From the NCBI GenBank assembly GCA_022559845.1, contig CM040126.1:229220641-229284640 (forward strand): DNA of 64,000 nt, given 5' to 3'. The notes under the pieces were generated by a model. The model made no database searches and had not been told where the DNA came from. It saw only the letters and a list, made by a program, of their open reading frames with translations. The stretch comes from Amorphophallus konjac (taxonomy: Eukaryota; Streptophyta; Magnoliopsida; Alismatales; Araceae). Within the stretch, counting starts at the first letter, position 1. Every line of letters starts with the position of its first letter. A program made the position numbers and the translations under genes. Shown here piece after piece: positions 45,201 to 56,778 of this stretch.

Positions 45201-45386
45201 GTATTGCATTCTCGAACCAAACACATAGAAATCAAACATCATTTTATTAGAGATGAGGTTACCCAAGGAACATTTGAATTAATCTATGTAGGCACTGCAA
45301 ATCAAATAGCTGACATCTTCACTAAGCCAATGGATAATGAAAAATTCACTTCTTTGAGAAGAGAGTTAGGTATTTTTAAATCTTAG
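42290..45386 (+). pseudogene. copia A protease, integrase, RT and RNase H, broken
   Basis: Protease: WYLDSGCSRHMTG (about 42327). Integrase: zinc finger WHRRLGH...CDACALGK, then D-D-E residues in LLHMDLFGPT, IQSDHGGEFE and EQNDIVERRNRT (Asp replaces the usual Gly of QNGVVER). A one-base frameshift lies near 43135. [35 protein letters not shown] and YVDD at 44445-44456. RNase H: YIDADHAWCKLDRKSTSGHC to the end, NQIADIFTKPMDNEKF. Stops fall at 43953, 44206, about 44224 and 44469. Confidence 0.9.
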
Positions 45387-46945
45387 CTCCATGAATAAAA
45401 TGCCTTCATGATTTCATCTTCAGCATTTACACTATCTGTCTGTCATGAATAAAATGCTTTGCTTCCATGAATAAAATTTGTTTCCCCTATGTCCTTAATC
45501 ACTCAGCATGAGTATGCCTGCATATCATGTCATAGTGTGAGGGGGAGCTCTATCTATTCGCTGGCTATTAAGCAGAGGGGTATGTGTAATTGCATTGTCT
45601 GCATGAGTCACTCTTGAATAACAATTCATTAAGTAAGGGGGAGTTGTTCCTATGTAGCAGTGTTTGTCTTAAATTTTTTTGCATTCTGTGAGGGGGAGCT
45701 GGTTAGCATGTGAAGATTGACTGAGTCAGAAGCATGTGAGAGATGTATGTTGCTGTTGCCTCTTATGAAAGCTTTATTATAGTCATTCACAACAAGTAGA
45801 ATCCCATGCTTGTCTTAAATTCTTAAGTCTGAACCACTAAAGCTCAGCTAGAATCTTTTATCTCGTAATTTAGTAGAGTCTTGGACAAGGTGTTCGAAGT
45901 ATATCTCCTTACATATTTTATGATCCTGGAACAAGCTAAACTTATATGTCATGAAATCTGCTAAAAACTTGAAACCTAGACCTCAAGGATCTCATTCCTT
46001 AAGAATCAGTGCTTCTGGTAGGTATTGGTTTCAAACACTTCATATTAAAGATCTCAAGGAATAAAAACAAAACAACAATTTATATGCTTAGAGCGATGGT
46101 CTGATCACTGAGAAACTGAGTGTTTCATCAAAGAGAAATGAAAACTTTCCTCAGTCATGAGGTGTCAGATTATCTCTGTTAAGAAGTGAAAATTTTGATA
46201 ATGACAGAGTAATGGTAATAAAGTGGTGAGTAACTGGGGAGTCTGGCCTCTGATCAAGGTGTCTCCTCACGTAAAAAGCCACAATTACTAACTCTGTTCT
46301 CTAAAAAGAGAGGTAATACGGTTTTCACATTGAGTAATTGAGAAGTCCGGCCTTTGATCAAGGTGTCTCCTTAATGTCAAAGATGTGATTTACCAATTTA
46401 CTCAGTGCTCTATATACTGCTCCTTAAAGAAAAAATCTGTTTTAGTAAAATCCCTCATGTTGTGTGAGTTTATGGATTCTTTGTCCTCAATACTTCAAGA
46501 ACCTGTTTCTGAGGATCAGTCTCTTGCAGTCTAACTAGTATAGTTTTGATCAGTTCTTTCTTGGCATATCTGTTCAATCTTGATTCCTCATCATATTCTC
46601 TGTACGCAGATAACCTTCAACTCCTCTTCTAACTATTTCTGGATTACTTGATTTGAAGAATCAACACTTACTTTAGTGTCCTACTTATTTGTTTTAAGAC
46701 ATGCTCATGGGTCATTCTCACTGTGACAATACTGCATTTTACTCTCACTTAACCTTCAGCTACATATCTCTTTCATCTCCTTTTGATGATGTCAAAGGGG
46801 GAGAGTTCAAGGAGAGTTCAAGTTACTTTGAAGGGGAGAGTTCAAGTGGAGGAGAGATAGTTTGAGAAAGGTCAGGGGGAGGAGAGTCTGGTTGGGGAAA
46901 GTGTTTTGCATTGTTTCATAGTGTTGACTCATAGTGTTGCCACCA
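45387..46945 (+). other. copia A spacer between pol and 3' LTR
   Basis: No open envelope-like frame is left. Several purine runs of the form GAGGGGGAGCT (about 45540, 45640 and 45695) resemble extra polypurine tracts. A conserved block at about 46085-46385 recurs in copia B and C (see next entry). Near 46800-46960 a row of GGGGAGAGTTCAAG copies leads into the true polypurine tract. Confidence 0.6.
46085..46385 (+). repeat. conserved noncoding block with a 104-bp tandem duplication
   Basis: GAGTAACTGGGGAGTCTGGC followed by a CTCTGATCAAGGTGTCTCC block (46228-46280) is repeated at 46332-46380, exactly 104 bases later. The same element, diverged, is in copia B (minus, 55524-55575) and twice in copia C (minus, 61607-61659 and 61710-61764, again 104 bases apart). 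A second block, CTGAGAAACTGAGTGTTTCA (from about 46109), is also shared by all three. Confidence 0.75.
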
Positions 46946-46961
46946 TAAAAAAGGGGGAGAC
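46946..46961 (+). promoter_or_regulatory. copia A polypurine tract
   Basis: AAAAAAGGGGGAGAC directly precedes the 3' LTR start at 46962; copia B and C have the same tract on the minus strand. Confidence 0.85.
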
Positions 46962-47087
46962 TGTTGCACTCCTACGGTTTTGATGATGTCATACACTATA
47001 AGTCAATCATGGTAGTCTATTTTAATGCCTATTTTGTTCTTATATATTCATTCTTCATATACTGCACTCTCTAATCCTACTCTGAAA
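46962..47087 (+). repeat. copia A 3' LTR stump
   Basis: It matches the first 126 bases of the 5' LTR (38192-38317) with few differences and stops at CTCTGAAA. The remaining ~1.83 kb is missing. Confidence 0.9.
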
Positions 47088-47105
47088 CAATGCATTAAAA
47101 TAGAC
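47088..47105. other. deletion junction with templated filler
   Basis: Between the copia A LTR stump and the Tekay 2 LTR stump (from 47103) lies a short filler. ATGCATTAAAATAGAC (47090-47105) is the exact reverse complement of 38245-38260 in the copia A 5' LTR. Its last three bases (GAC) are shared with the Tekay LTR. Confidence 0.75.
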
Positions 47106-48243
47106 CTGACCCCTGGGGGCGGTCGACCTAACAGGGTCGGTTGACCGGCCCTGGGCGGTCGGTCGATCGGACAGAACTGGCAGTCCCCCATCCGCTGCGA
47201 ACGCCGGCCTGTCGACCGGCCTGCCCGTGGTGGTCGATCGGTTATGGCGAAAAATTGGCGGATCCGAGCCCTAAAGCCCGATTCCACGTCCCGTTCGTTC
47301 TGAAACGAAGGCGTACATCCATAATGTCGCAGAATGATGATATACAACATTTAGACTCCAACGGGAGTCGAATCGGCTAAGAAACGGCGAGAAACGGGCG
47401 ATTCCATCGAATGGACCCTAAATGAGTCACCGGGGTTCCTGGGCTCGTACCGGCCCCAAATGACAACCAAACGACACGAAATCAGCGGATCTGGAACGCT
47501 GACATTCCTGGGGTTTGATTGATACTAACTGATCTAAAAATCATCACCATTTTTCGATGAAGCCTACGAACACCCCAAAACCACAACGAGCCCAAACTCG
47601 CTCGTTCTCGCACCGTTTAACGTGAAACTACGAGAAAAGGTGCAGGAAAGGTGGGAGATCCGTCTCCCTACCTCCACCGAGGAAACCGTGCACCAAAGCG
47701 ACTAATCCGCGCCGAAAATGCCAAAACAAGAACCGCGCCAATCTCGGAATCCACCGAGGGATCGCGCCCCACCACGCTCAAACCGTCACTCTATCTCGCG
47801 TCCCGATCACTCCATCGCGTCCTCACCTCGACCAGCTCCGCAATGGTGTGCCCCCCCACCGAACGGCCCAGAGACGAGAGAGAACGAGAGAGAGAAAGAG
47901 ATGAGAGAAATGAGGGAGGAGAGAGGGGGTTAATGAATAAATAAAAAGGAAATTAGGATTTTTCCTAATTTCTGAAAATTCAATTATTAACCCAAAAATG
48001 GACTAATTCAGAAAAATACGCAAAAATAGTCAAAACGATCCTCGGGAAGAGTACATCGCAACTGCGGCGTCCACGAGTCGATGAACAGAGAAACAAACTC
48101 ATTGCAGGGTTCCGTAACTTGTACGAGAGAAAAATCCACACAGATCGTTAAACTCAACTCAGGACCCACAAAAGCGATCCGAAACTCTCCGAAAAGGACC
48201 CGAAAGACCTAATAAAGATCCGATAAGAATCCAGGGCATTACA
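47103..48243 (-). repeat. Tekay 2 5' LTR, truncated
   Basis: It matches 36019-37151 closely, including the GGTCGACC cluster (47115-47240) and the terminal GGGCATTACA. Only the first ~1.14 kb in element orientation survives; the other ~2.6 kb is deleted. Confidence 0.85.
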
Positions 48244-48597
48244 CTTATTCTAGAAGGTTAATTAGCATATTCACGAATTATAAGGATAAATACCCATTAA
48301 TTAGATAAATTATTGGATAAGATGAAATTAGAGTTTGAACTTATTAAAATTCGGTACCCAGGACCTGTAGCGGTATATCGTAAAATCGCTAAAAGGCTGC
48401 GGCGGACCAAGCCTCGACCGCTATTTCCTGTCAGTTTCGTGAATTGGAGAAAGAGTAAAAAGATGGGATTTTTACTAGTCTATCCTTTAGAGATCGAGAT
48501 GGAAGATCTAGTAATCATGTTTAGGACTCCTAGAAGTCAATCTAAGGTTTAACAAGGACTCTAGAATCAATCTAATCCTCAAACCCTAGGAAAACCC

Positions 48598-48605
48598 TAT
48601 AAATA
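48598..48605 (+). promoter_or_regulatory. Tekay 1 LTR TATA box
   Basis: CCCTATAAATAGGAC context, a good TATA box, about 560 bases into the reassembled LTR. Confidence 0.7.
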
Positions 48606-49319
48606 GGACCTAGTTTTGACTTGCGCAACCCCTACATTGGCTCACGTGGAATCATTGTAAGACGACATTATTTCAGGAAGGTTCGTTAGAAGTTTTTATT
48701 GATAATACATCGGACTAACATCTTCAAAAATTTAGTGCTAAGAGATCAAGCACACAAGGAGATAGAAGCATGCAAAGTTGTTGGTTCCACCTTAGCAACC
48801 CAAGAAACTGTGCAAAAGTCTGGTGAAGATCAAAAGATTAGAGAGCCAAATCAAGGTATTTAGCCTAAGTGCCTTTAGAACTTTTCGTTCCCCTTAGTAT
48901 CTACTTCTTACCCTTCAAATTTCATGTCCATAGGTCAAGAGAGCAAGGAGTTAGAATAGTTTAAAGTTACTGATTTGTCACAAGAAGTGCAAGGGATTAA
49001 GGATAGCATCTAGCATCAAATTTGAAGTTTAAAGGCTTTAGCAGAGGTGGGTCATCTCATGAATTGCTAAAACATCATTCTAGGAATAAAAGCCCTCTTA
49101 TTGCACTTGATTTCATGCTTTATAGGTCGTGAATTTCATGTTTTATGCATCTAGTGTACATTCATGCATATTCTTAGCCCTAAATAAGTTAAGAGGAACT
49201 TTCTTGTCAATTCACAGAAAACCCATGCATATTGTTAGCTTAACCTTCGTTTTATCCTGATAGGGAAAGTTTATATATGATTTTCAGACATGATGTGAGT
49301 GAAAAACCTTAGAACCGTC

Positions 49320-50260
49320 TTATTAAGTTACTGTCTGTCGTGCTCTAGCGGCTTAGAAATTGACCGCCATCTCTCTATAGTGGCCTTACGATGAACCGCT
49401 AGACATTTTGTAATCTTGATTCTTATGAAACCTCTGACGGACCGAAAATAGACCGTTAAAGCAACTGCGGCGGCCTTACAATAAACCGCCAGAGTCCTAT
49501 AACGGCTCCATGATAGACCGCCACTATGCTGTTTTCTGTCAACCCGAGATAGATTTAAGAACAACCATATAACTTATAATTAAGCCTAGTTAACTATATA
49601 CTAACATGTTTTAATGGTATTTATTACTCTGAGTTTTAATTCCTGATTCATAGACAGTGAGTTCATGTTTCTTTATGGTACTTAGGATTATTTTAAGCAT
49701 AAAGTATTTTGTGCTAGAAACCATATAATTTTGTATCAAGTTATGGCTTGAATGCTTATATTGACGAGATTCAACGTTGTTTTTTCACTGTTCACATTCT
49801 ATTCTTATCTCAGAGTCATTTCTATAAGTTCATTGCATATATTCCGGTATATGACCATTAGTTACACACTTTGCACTATAGGCACATAATCTTGGAAATG
49901 ATAACATCTCCTTTGGATAATCCTTCCAATGGACTAGGCAATCTTGTTTGAAGGCCTCCGTAATTCTCCGCAAGCCTGGGATTCCCACTAGGACACCGAG
50001 TTGGTTGTACCATGAAAGCCCAATTGACTAGAATGCACTTATAGAGATGTTTTATTTCTAGACCTTAGCGGACCAATAATTGACCGCCATAGTCTGATAG
50101 TGCGCCTTATATAGACCGCTAAAGGGACCTTAATGGATCTACCTTTGACCACCGAAGACTCCAGAGAACCTGTTTTCAACTATCAAATAGTCTTGTACTT
50201 AACGGTCGAAAACTAGACCGCTATAGTCATGTGACGGCCCAGTTATAGACCGCTACGTTT
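49320..50260. repeat. AGCGGTC...GACCGCTA imperfect palindrome clusters in the Tekay 1 LTR
   Basis: Two clusters (about 49340-49535 and 50060-50260) hold eight or nine units of the form CGG(T/A/C)C, 7-8 bases, then (A)GACCGCTA. Examples: AGCGGACCAATAATTGACCG (50070), AACGGTCGAAAACTAGACCG (50200), GACGGCCCAGTTATAGACCG (50233). A possible extra unit lies near 48370-48425. The half-sites are inverted, so each unit could form a small hairpin in RNA or bind a dimeric protein. Confidence 0.65.
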
Positions 50261-51404
50261 CCTAAGTTTTGACCCAAAGGGGTTAAAATTCCTATGATCC
50301 AAGATGGACTAATGATAGTCTAGGACTTGTGACCTTATTCAAAGAGATCTAAGATAACTTATGAAAGATAAAGAACATACCGTTATGCTGCCGATTTATT
50401 TCCATGACATAACCTAGTCATTAAAGTATTTATTGAAATTCCTTATTTCCTCGTACAAGCGTTCGTATTTTTGGTTACTTTATCGTGAATATATCATTGA
50501 AATTGTATATTCTTGGCCATATTATTTACATGCGTGGAAGTAACTTGATTTATACTTGAAGATGCGGATCGAGCACTGATTGTGTTCAAGGGCTCTATGC
50601 TAGTCCACTCGGCTGATTGTCAGAAACACACTATTATAAACCACGGGGTATGATGCTACTAGCGTCGTATTGCGCTGGGAGTACTTTCTTTATAAATAAG
50701 TGAAATATCCACGGCAACCATAGAAATATTCACGGCTCGTGAAATGAAATTCCACAGAAATTCACGAAGTACTTGTTACTAAGTGAAGAGTACATTCTTG
50801 CTTGACTTGCTAGTACATTCTTGTTCATGAAAGGCCATATTACATTCATGCTTGATCATTCTTACCCAATCATATCTTAACTTGATCACGCCTTGTTACT
50901 TGTTTTTTATTCACGTGATTTACCGCATTTCGTATGATTTTACCTTATTCTTTAGAGCTAAAATGTTAATCACTTTTACATTGCCAATCATGTTGATGCG
51001 AAGATACCTACTGGGTACGTGTGCTCATTACCTATTTTCAATCTTTTCAGGAGATGCAAGTAGTTCGGATTCGGATTCAAGTTATTGAAGTGATGGGTCC
51101 GAGAGCGAATGAAAGTCATATAAAATTGAGAGTGAAGACTTAGGAGTCGATAATGTCTAGATCGAGTCCATGTAATCTTCCTTTTTATTGATTCAAGTAG
51201 ATTTGAAAGAGTTGACTAGTTGATGTATTTGAGTTATTCTCCTTATTAATAAAAGTGAAGGTTTGAGTAACTTATTGTGCAATTGCATTTTATGTCTGAT
51301 TGTTATTACGCTCTGATTATTCTTTCTTGCAAGAGGCTTACCATACCGACTGTTCACGATTCTCGAGAGTATCTTTCGCTATAATAAAAGCTCGGGGCGT
51401 GACA

Positions 51405-51605
51405 AGGAGGATCTTGGAGGGAATAGGAAAAAAGGTTTGTTTATGCTACCTTGCAACCAATCAGAATGCAAATCTAGAAGGTGGCTCCTGATCAAAATTT
51501 CTCTGGGCCAATCAACGGCCGCCAGGGAAGGAGTTCATTTGAAAGAACTCTATTTTATATCGACCAGTCACATGAAGTTCCGCAAGAGGGAAAATGTCTG
51601 AAGAA

Positions 51606-51650
<45 letters not shown>

Positions 51651-52529
51651 CTCAAACCTACCCAGACTAGTCAAGGAAGAAGATATGGTAGACCAGTCAA
51701 ACAGAGGTCAGCTCTCAAACAAATCTTTTATATTCTAGCCAATCAGGTCGCAGGAATCTGGAGGGAAATTCTTATACCTAGCTCTCTATATGTACTTGAA
51801 GCTTCTGTTGAAGAAGCTGCTGCTGCCCTTGGAAAGAGCCACGTCCCTTGAGCATTTAGAGAAAGATCTGTGAGGAAGAAAAAGGGAGAAGAGAAGAAGT
51901 GTGAGCAACCATATAGCATTAGCATCCCAGCCCTCGTTCGACCCAAAACCAGTGTTGTTCAAGAAGAAAAAGAAGGAAGGGGTGCAACCCTCCTTCCAGC
52001 CAGTCTGAGCTTGAAGAAGAAGATCTTCGGATCTAAATCTGAAGTTGCATCCACCAGCTTCCAGATCTCTATTTGAACCCACAGCTGGTGTTCTGCCATA
52101 TCTCTTATTTTTCTTTACTTGTAATTTCTGATCTGCATTATAGTGTGTGTCCGGTGCTCTGGTTAGAGACCGGAAGTGTTCTACTGCACTTACAACTTGT
52201 TCGTTCTCTTTGTTTGTGTATGGGGGGAGGGGGGGTTCGTCCCCTCGTGTGTGTGTGTATGTGTGTGTTGAGGACTTCATCCTCGTGTGGTAAAGTCACA
52301 CCGGTTCGGTGAGGGGTGGATGTAGGTCTACGGGTTTGCAACCGAACCACCTTAAAAATATCTGGTGTAGTGGGTGTGTTCTTGTGTGTTTGATCCATCT
52401 CTTCTATCCCCATTCACAGGAATGCAGGTATTTCTTTTCTGCCCTTACTTTGCTCGGCCTCCATACTGTGCACTTGTGTGATCCCTCTTGCACTTGCATA
52501 TCTGTCCTTGATGAGTATGGCTGAACTAC
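51405..52529 (+). mobile_element. piece of an outer copia LTR (plus orientation)
   Basis: GAGGGGTGGATGTAGGTC...AACCGAACCACCTTAAAAATATCTGG (52310-52370) matches the U5 block of the copia A LTR. A CT microsatellite lies in its leader part. Its left part is cut by the end of Tekay 1 and its right part by copia B, so it appears to be the oldest landing site in view. LTR ends are not visible. Confidence 0.6.
51609..51647. repeat. (CT)n microsatellite
   Basis: About 19 uninterrupted CT dinucleotides. Confidence 0.95.
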
Positions 52530-53324
52530 TGATCTAGAGGGGGGGGTTAATAGATCAATCCCAAATTTTAATTCTCCAGCAGTAAATAAAATGCGGAATG
52601 AAAAGTCTACTTAAAAATGATCTATCAAATCAAGCTAAAGTAAACATAAAGTATATCCAGTGAAGAAAAGTTGTCAATCACATGGACTAGTAGAAGATAG
52701 AGTGATCAGCAGATGAGCATTCAAATGCAAACCTCAGTCTAGTACTGGGCGGAGGTTTGATTCACGAAATCCCTCACGCAAGAAGTAGTTTTCCAGATAG
52801 ATATAATCTATCCTTACGACTGCAACTTTTGATATACCACTGAGGTAACGATTGATAGGTAAAAATATGATAGAGAGACCACTGAAAAAATTCAGACACG
52901 CCAAGCAATCACACAGTGGACAAAGTAGTTTTAAGGTGGTTTGATCTCAATCTTGAGATCTACGTGCACCCCTCACTTAATCGAGTGAGACTTTCACTGA
53001 ATCACAGCTTTGAATCCGCTGATTACATAGCTTACAACCCGCTGAGCTTCACAGCTTGCTGTCCAAGGATCACACCTCGCCGCTGCCTCACAGCTTGGAC
53101 CGCTAATTACACAGCTTACAAGCGTTCAAAAAAACGAACTGAAATAAACTAAGGAAAAATAATAACAGAATGAAAAGATGTAGCTCTCTCTCTAGAGTAA
53201 TTCGACTCTGGATCAGATCCAGAAGTCGAGAACAAATCAGCCTCTTCTCAAGCTCTCTCTTCTCTCAGAATTCTTCTCCTTCTTCCGACACTTTGTTTTC
53301 TGTCTCTTTTTCTTTCCTGTGTCG

Positions 53325-53357
<33 letters not shown>

Positions 53358-54784
53358 ACTCTTTTCAGCATCAGCACTCTCTCACTTTTTGGTTCGCAGT
53401 AGCTTTCGCAACTCTCTTCTACTTCTCCTTTTCTCGATCTTCTTTTATCTGATCTTCTATAGCTCCTCGCTCTTTCATTATTCTCTGATGATGTCTGCCG
53501 CTCTTTATCCTTGCGAACGTAAGTTCTTGTGGTCCCATAAGATTCAATTTGGGCGCATGGAAGGAACGCTCCTACCGAAGGCCTTCAAAAAAATGCTTGG
53601 CCACGTGTCAGATGAAAAGGTAAAGGTTCTTTAAGAAACAGCCACGTGGAAATATTATTTCGTTAAGAATCTCCAAGGTATTGGGAGATAGCCTTGGATC
53701 ATGTGCCCCCAATGGTTGTACTTTTGAACCACGTGACATTCATAATTTCTGCCTCCTGTTGATCAATGGGGTTGCTTCGCAGCAAAGAAGCTTAATTTTA
53801 ACTTTTAACTGAATTTTGAACTTGGCCTCTCTTCTCATACCTTTATGCATCTAAGGTGTTTGAGCATGAATCTGAATTTATTACTTCATGATCTTCATCT
53901 TGGTTTCTCCTACCAAACCAAATATAGAAATTCATTAACAATCTTGTCATGAAACAAGTAGTAGGTTTCTAAGAAATGTAGGTTCGGATATTTCATAAAG
54001 ATAGACAAATCATATAACAGGATGTGTGGAGATTTGAACATGCATCGTTGCATAAACAAAGTACATCGACCTGTCTTACTGACGAGAAGAAAAGAATGCA
54101 GCAGTATTTCACTAAAGCATCGACCTGTATATCATACAGGTAGACCTCATTCAGTCAGAAAGACTATATCTGCTTTGATGCTTATGCATAGTGCATCGAC
54201 CTGTCAATGCACAGATCCTCACATCATGTATTACAACATCGACGTGTCATTGAGGCGTATCGACCTGTCCTGGTGATGTATAATGGAAAGCTTAAAATGC
54301 ATCGACGCAAGGCATTACTGCATCGACCTTGCTTCCAAGCAGATGCACAAGGTGCACCGACCTTATGACTGATAGCCTTTATCGCATCGACCTTATACAT
54401 CAATCGCTGGCTCATTATTGAACAACAACAACGACTAGTCTCTAGTGTGCATCGACATGATGATACAACAGCTAGCATATAGTGCATCGTGACATCGACC
54501 TGTGTATAATGTGCATCGACCTGATAGTGCAAGACTTCTGCAGCCGCATCGACCTTCTAGACCAGAATGCATATATGCATCAACCTGATGTTCTATGCAC
54601 TAGGAGATGCATCGACCTTACAATGCCTCCGCATGAATATGCATCGACCTGAAGGTGAACAAGAACTTATTCTAACTTAGAGAAAAGACAATATAGCACA
54701 CATTATTAAATCCAAACAGTTTTGCCAGCATCAATCAAGATCAATCACACTATTGCCAGCATCAAAACTAGAGGAGACACAACA
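52530..54784 (-). repeat. copia B 3' LTR
   Basis: 2,255 bp; on the minus strand it starts TGTTGTGTCTCCTC and ends CCCTCTAGATCA. The motif array occupies its first 120-740 bases. A second CT-rich microsatellite (53325-53355) and the U5 block (52940-53110) follow. The TATA region near 53500 looks degraded. The plus-strand frame at 53170-53634 is not a gene. Confidence 0.85.
54040..54660 (-). repeat. GGTCGATGCA motif array in the U3 of copia B
   Basis: About 16 copies, on the minus strand close to ACAGGTCGATGCA or AAGGTCGATGCA, spaced 20-60 bases. Plus-strand GCATCGACCT copies lie near 54118, 54191, 54318, 54383, 54512, 54545, 54608 and 54640. Here the common core is GTCGATGCA, one base from the GTCGGTGCA of copia A. 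Confidence 0.8.
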
Positions 54785-56778
54785 TTCTCCCCCTTTTTGA
54801 TGATGGCAACACTGCTATACATTAATGGCAACACTGAGAAAATTGTGAGCCATAATATGTATGCAGATTAAATGCAATGAGAGACAGATTTGAAAGAACA
54901 GAAGAGTTCAGCTTCCTCTCCTCCTATAATTTTTCTCTCCCCATATATCTCATCTCTCCCCCATACAACTTAGAGACCAAACTCACAATGTAAATCAACT
55001 CTCCAAAAACAACATTCTCTCCCCCTATATCAACTCAACCTATGCAGACGACGATAGACTTTCTCTTCCCCTTTGCCATCAGTGAAAAATAGAGACAATT
55101 TGAGCTAGATAGAGAAGTGACAGATAGGTGTTTCAAGGTGGTGAAAGCACGAGAATGAACATGCTTACAATCTTATTCAACTGTCATTAACCAAGCATAC
55201 ACATGTCAGATTCTTCTTGTATAAGACTTCATATGAAGTGCAGCCCAGATAAAAAATTGGTTTAAGAGTGATGAATCTAGAGTTTAGGTAGTAATCAAGC
55301 TCTTTGAATAATTTTGCATGAGCAGTTAATAGCAATAAACCAGAACTACATAGTAATGTTAGGTTCAATCTCACTTTATCTTACTCATTCAAGCTCATTA
55401 AAGATCTTAGGAGTGATTGATGACATGTATTGAGATTAAACATTTTTGACAGTTTTGATTTTTCACTACAGGGTTACAACATGATTTTCTTTTACTTTTT
55501 AGAACAGTCAGGTATAATCCATACCTTTTGACATAAGAGTACACGTTGATTAGACGCCAGTACCCCTAGTTACTTAGTAGAATTTACCATTCTGTTTCAA
55601 TTTTTGAACAGAATTAACTAAAGCACTTCATGACATAGGTTCTTTTCATTTCTTCGATGAAGGACCTAGTTTCTCAGTGCACTTAGCCATTGTTCTGTCT
55701 TCAGGATTTTGACTCATAATTTTGACATGGCTGCCCTTAGGTTTTCAGAAAGATTTATGTTTGAAATAATACACAACTCAAGTTTCTCAACTAAGATTCT
55801 TATGAACTTTAAAACTTTCAGATTCTAAGAGACTTTACAGAGCATACCATGTTGAATTTGGTTGAAGGCTCTTAAGTGAAAAACTACGGCCTTTTCATTG
55901 AGTTCAATCCTTAGACTCTTTAATTCATTATACCTAAACAATCAATTTTTCATGGTGCATTATAGAATCTTATATGAAAGATTTCTGACTTTTTAGTAGC
56001 TCAAAGTAAGGAACAGAAGATCATATTGTCATCATTTCAGCTCAAGATAAGTATAGGATTTTGCTAGACATTTCAGTGGACATGAATTTGATTCCAAGAA
56101 ATAAAATGCCAAGTGATAAGATAGATATAAATAAAAAGATATTGGTCCAACTGAGATTATTCAAACCAAGAATAGTGAAGATTTTAGTTGACCGAAAAAT
56201 GACAGAGTCAGAATCAAAGACACAGGCAATATAAGACAGAACTTATTTAAAAATGTTGTCGACTTTGGGTGTCAACATTCCTTAAGAGACACTCACATCT
56301 GCCTTGATGCAACAATATGGACCTGATCTGACTTAACCTTTGAACATCCTACCATGAACTCCCCCTTTCAATATGCTAGAAATAAGATGGACACATGATG
56401 TATTTGACACAAACTCCCCCTGCCTATATGCACTTCTGCTTGACACAACAATTACAGCACATGTATGAATTTCGACTGACATAACCAAAACAGGATGCAG
56501 ACTCTAGACACACCCTTGACCCATGGTACATAGTGGAGGTCTTGCCTCTACACAAGGTGTGGGTTTCCAGGCAGAAGAGATTTGCCCTTCTCCCAGTATA
56601 CCTTTTGACATACTTTTAGGGTCAAGATATGATAGAATGCAATACAATGTATGTAATGACAATTACATTTTACTTGTACTAACAACATGAAACATGTGCA
56701 TTTTTAATATGAAATACAAAAGGCATTTATTCCATGTAAGAAAACTCAAGCAATCAGTTATCATGCTGAAATTTACAT
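54785..56778 (-). other. copia B spacer between pol and 3' LTR
   Basis: Noncoding, AT-rich. It contains the conserved block shared with copia A and C (55524-55690), several CTCCCCCT runs (polypurine on the minus strand) near 54785-55080 and 56350-56420, and a hairpin-capable AATGTTG...CAACATT at 56253-56278 around TTTGGG. Confidence 0.6.

Larger units (their letters stand above)
38192..47087 (+). mobile_element. SIRE-like Ty1-copia element A, 3' LTR truncated
   Basis: 5' LTR 38192-40147, primer site at 40150, gag 40174-41847, pol about 42290-45386, a 1.5-kb noncoding spacer, polypurine tract at 46946-46961 and the first 126 bases of the 3' LTR (46962-47087). The long spacer and gag/pol type fit SIRE/Maximus. 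The rest of the 3' LTR was removed by a deletion that joins it to the Tekay 2 LTR. It is inserted in the internal remnant of Tekay 2 (left flank CGCTG). Confidence 0.9.
33432..48243 (-). mobile_element. Tekay/Del-type element 2, reverse, mostly deleted
   Basis: On the minus strand its LTR begins TGTAATGCCCTGGATTC and ends GGTCGTCACA. The plus-left LTR (33432-37151, 3,720 bp) is complete; as the 3' LTR it is preceded on the minus strand by NFEDEIS, a stop and a polypurine tract, the typical end of Tekay pol. The other LTR survives only as 47103-48243, matching 36019-37151. About 1 kb of internal sequence (37152-38191) is left; no RT or integrase is found. A copia element is inserted at 38192 and a later deletion fused it to the LTR stump. 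Confidence 0.8.
28581..51404 (+). mobile_element. Tekay/Del-type chromovirus 1 (Ty3-gypsy), interrupted
   Basis: The internal region runs from 28581 (leader cut by the CACTA insertion) through gag and pol to 33228. The 3' LTR starts TGTAATGCCCCAG at 33229, is split at 33431/48244 by the reverse Tekay 2 element, and ends GGGGCGTGACA at 51404. Removing that insertion gives an LTR of about 3.36 kb. The 5' LTR is not in the window; it should lie left of the CACTA element. Gag, pol and the C-terminal chromodomain-like tail place it in the Tekay lineage. Stops and frameshifts show it is old. Confidence 0.85.
48244..51404 (+). repeat. Tekay 1 3' LTR, right piece
   Basis: It continues the LTR cut at 33431 and ends CTCGGGGCGTGACA at 51404. 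A TATA box TATAAATA lies at 48598-48605, giving a U3 of about 560 bases and a long transcribed R-U5 of about 2.8 kb. No coding frame is convincing. The palindromic motif clusters at 49320-50260 are in the transcribed part. Confidence 0.8.

Noticed and set aside
53170..53634. Plus-strand Ser/Leu-rich frame of 154 codons
   Set aside because: It spans a CT microsatellite in the copia B LTR and is antisense to the element.
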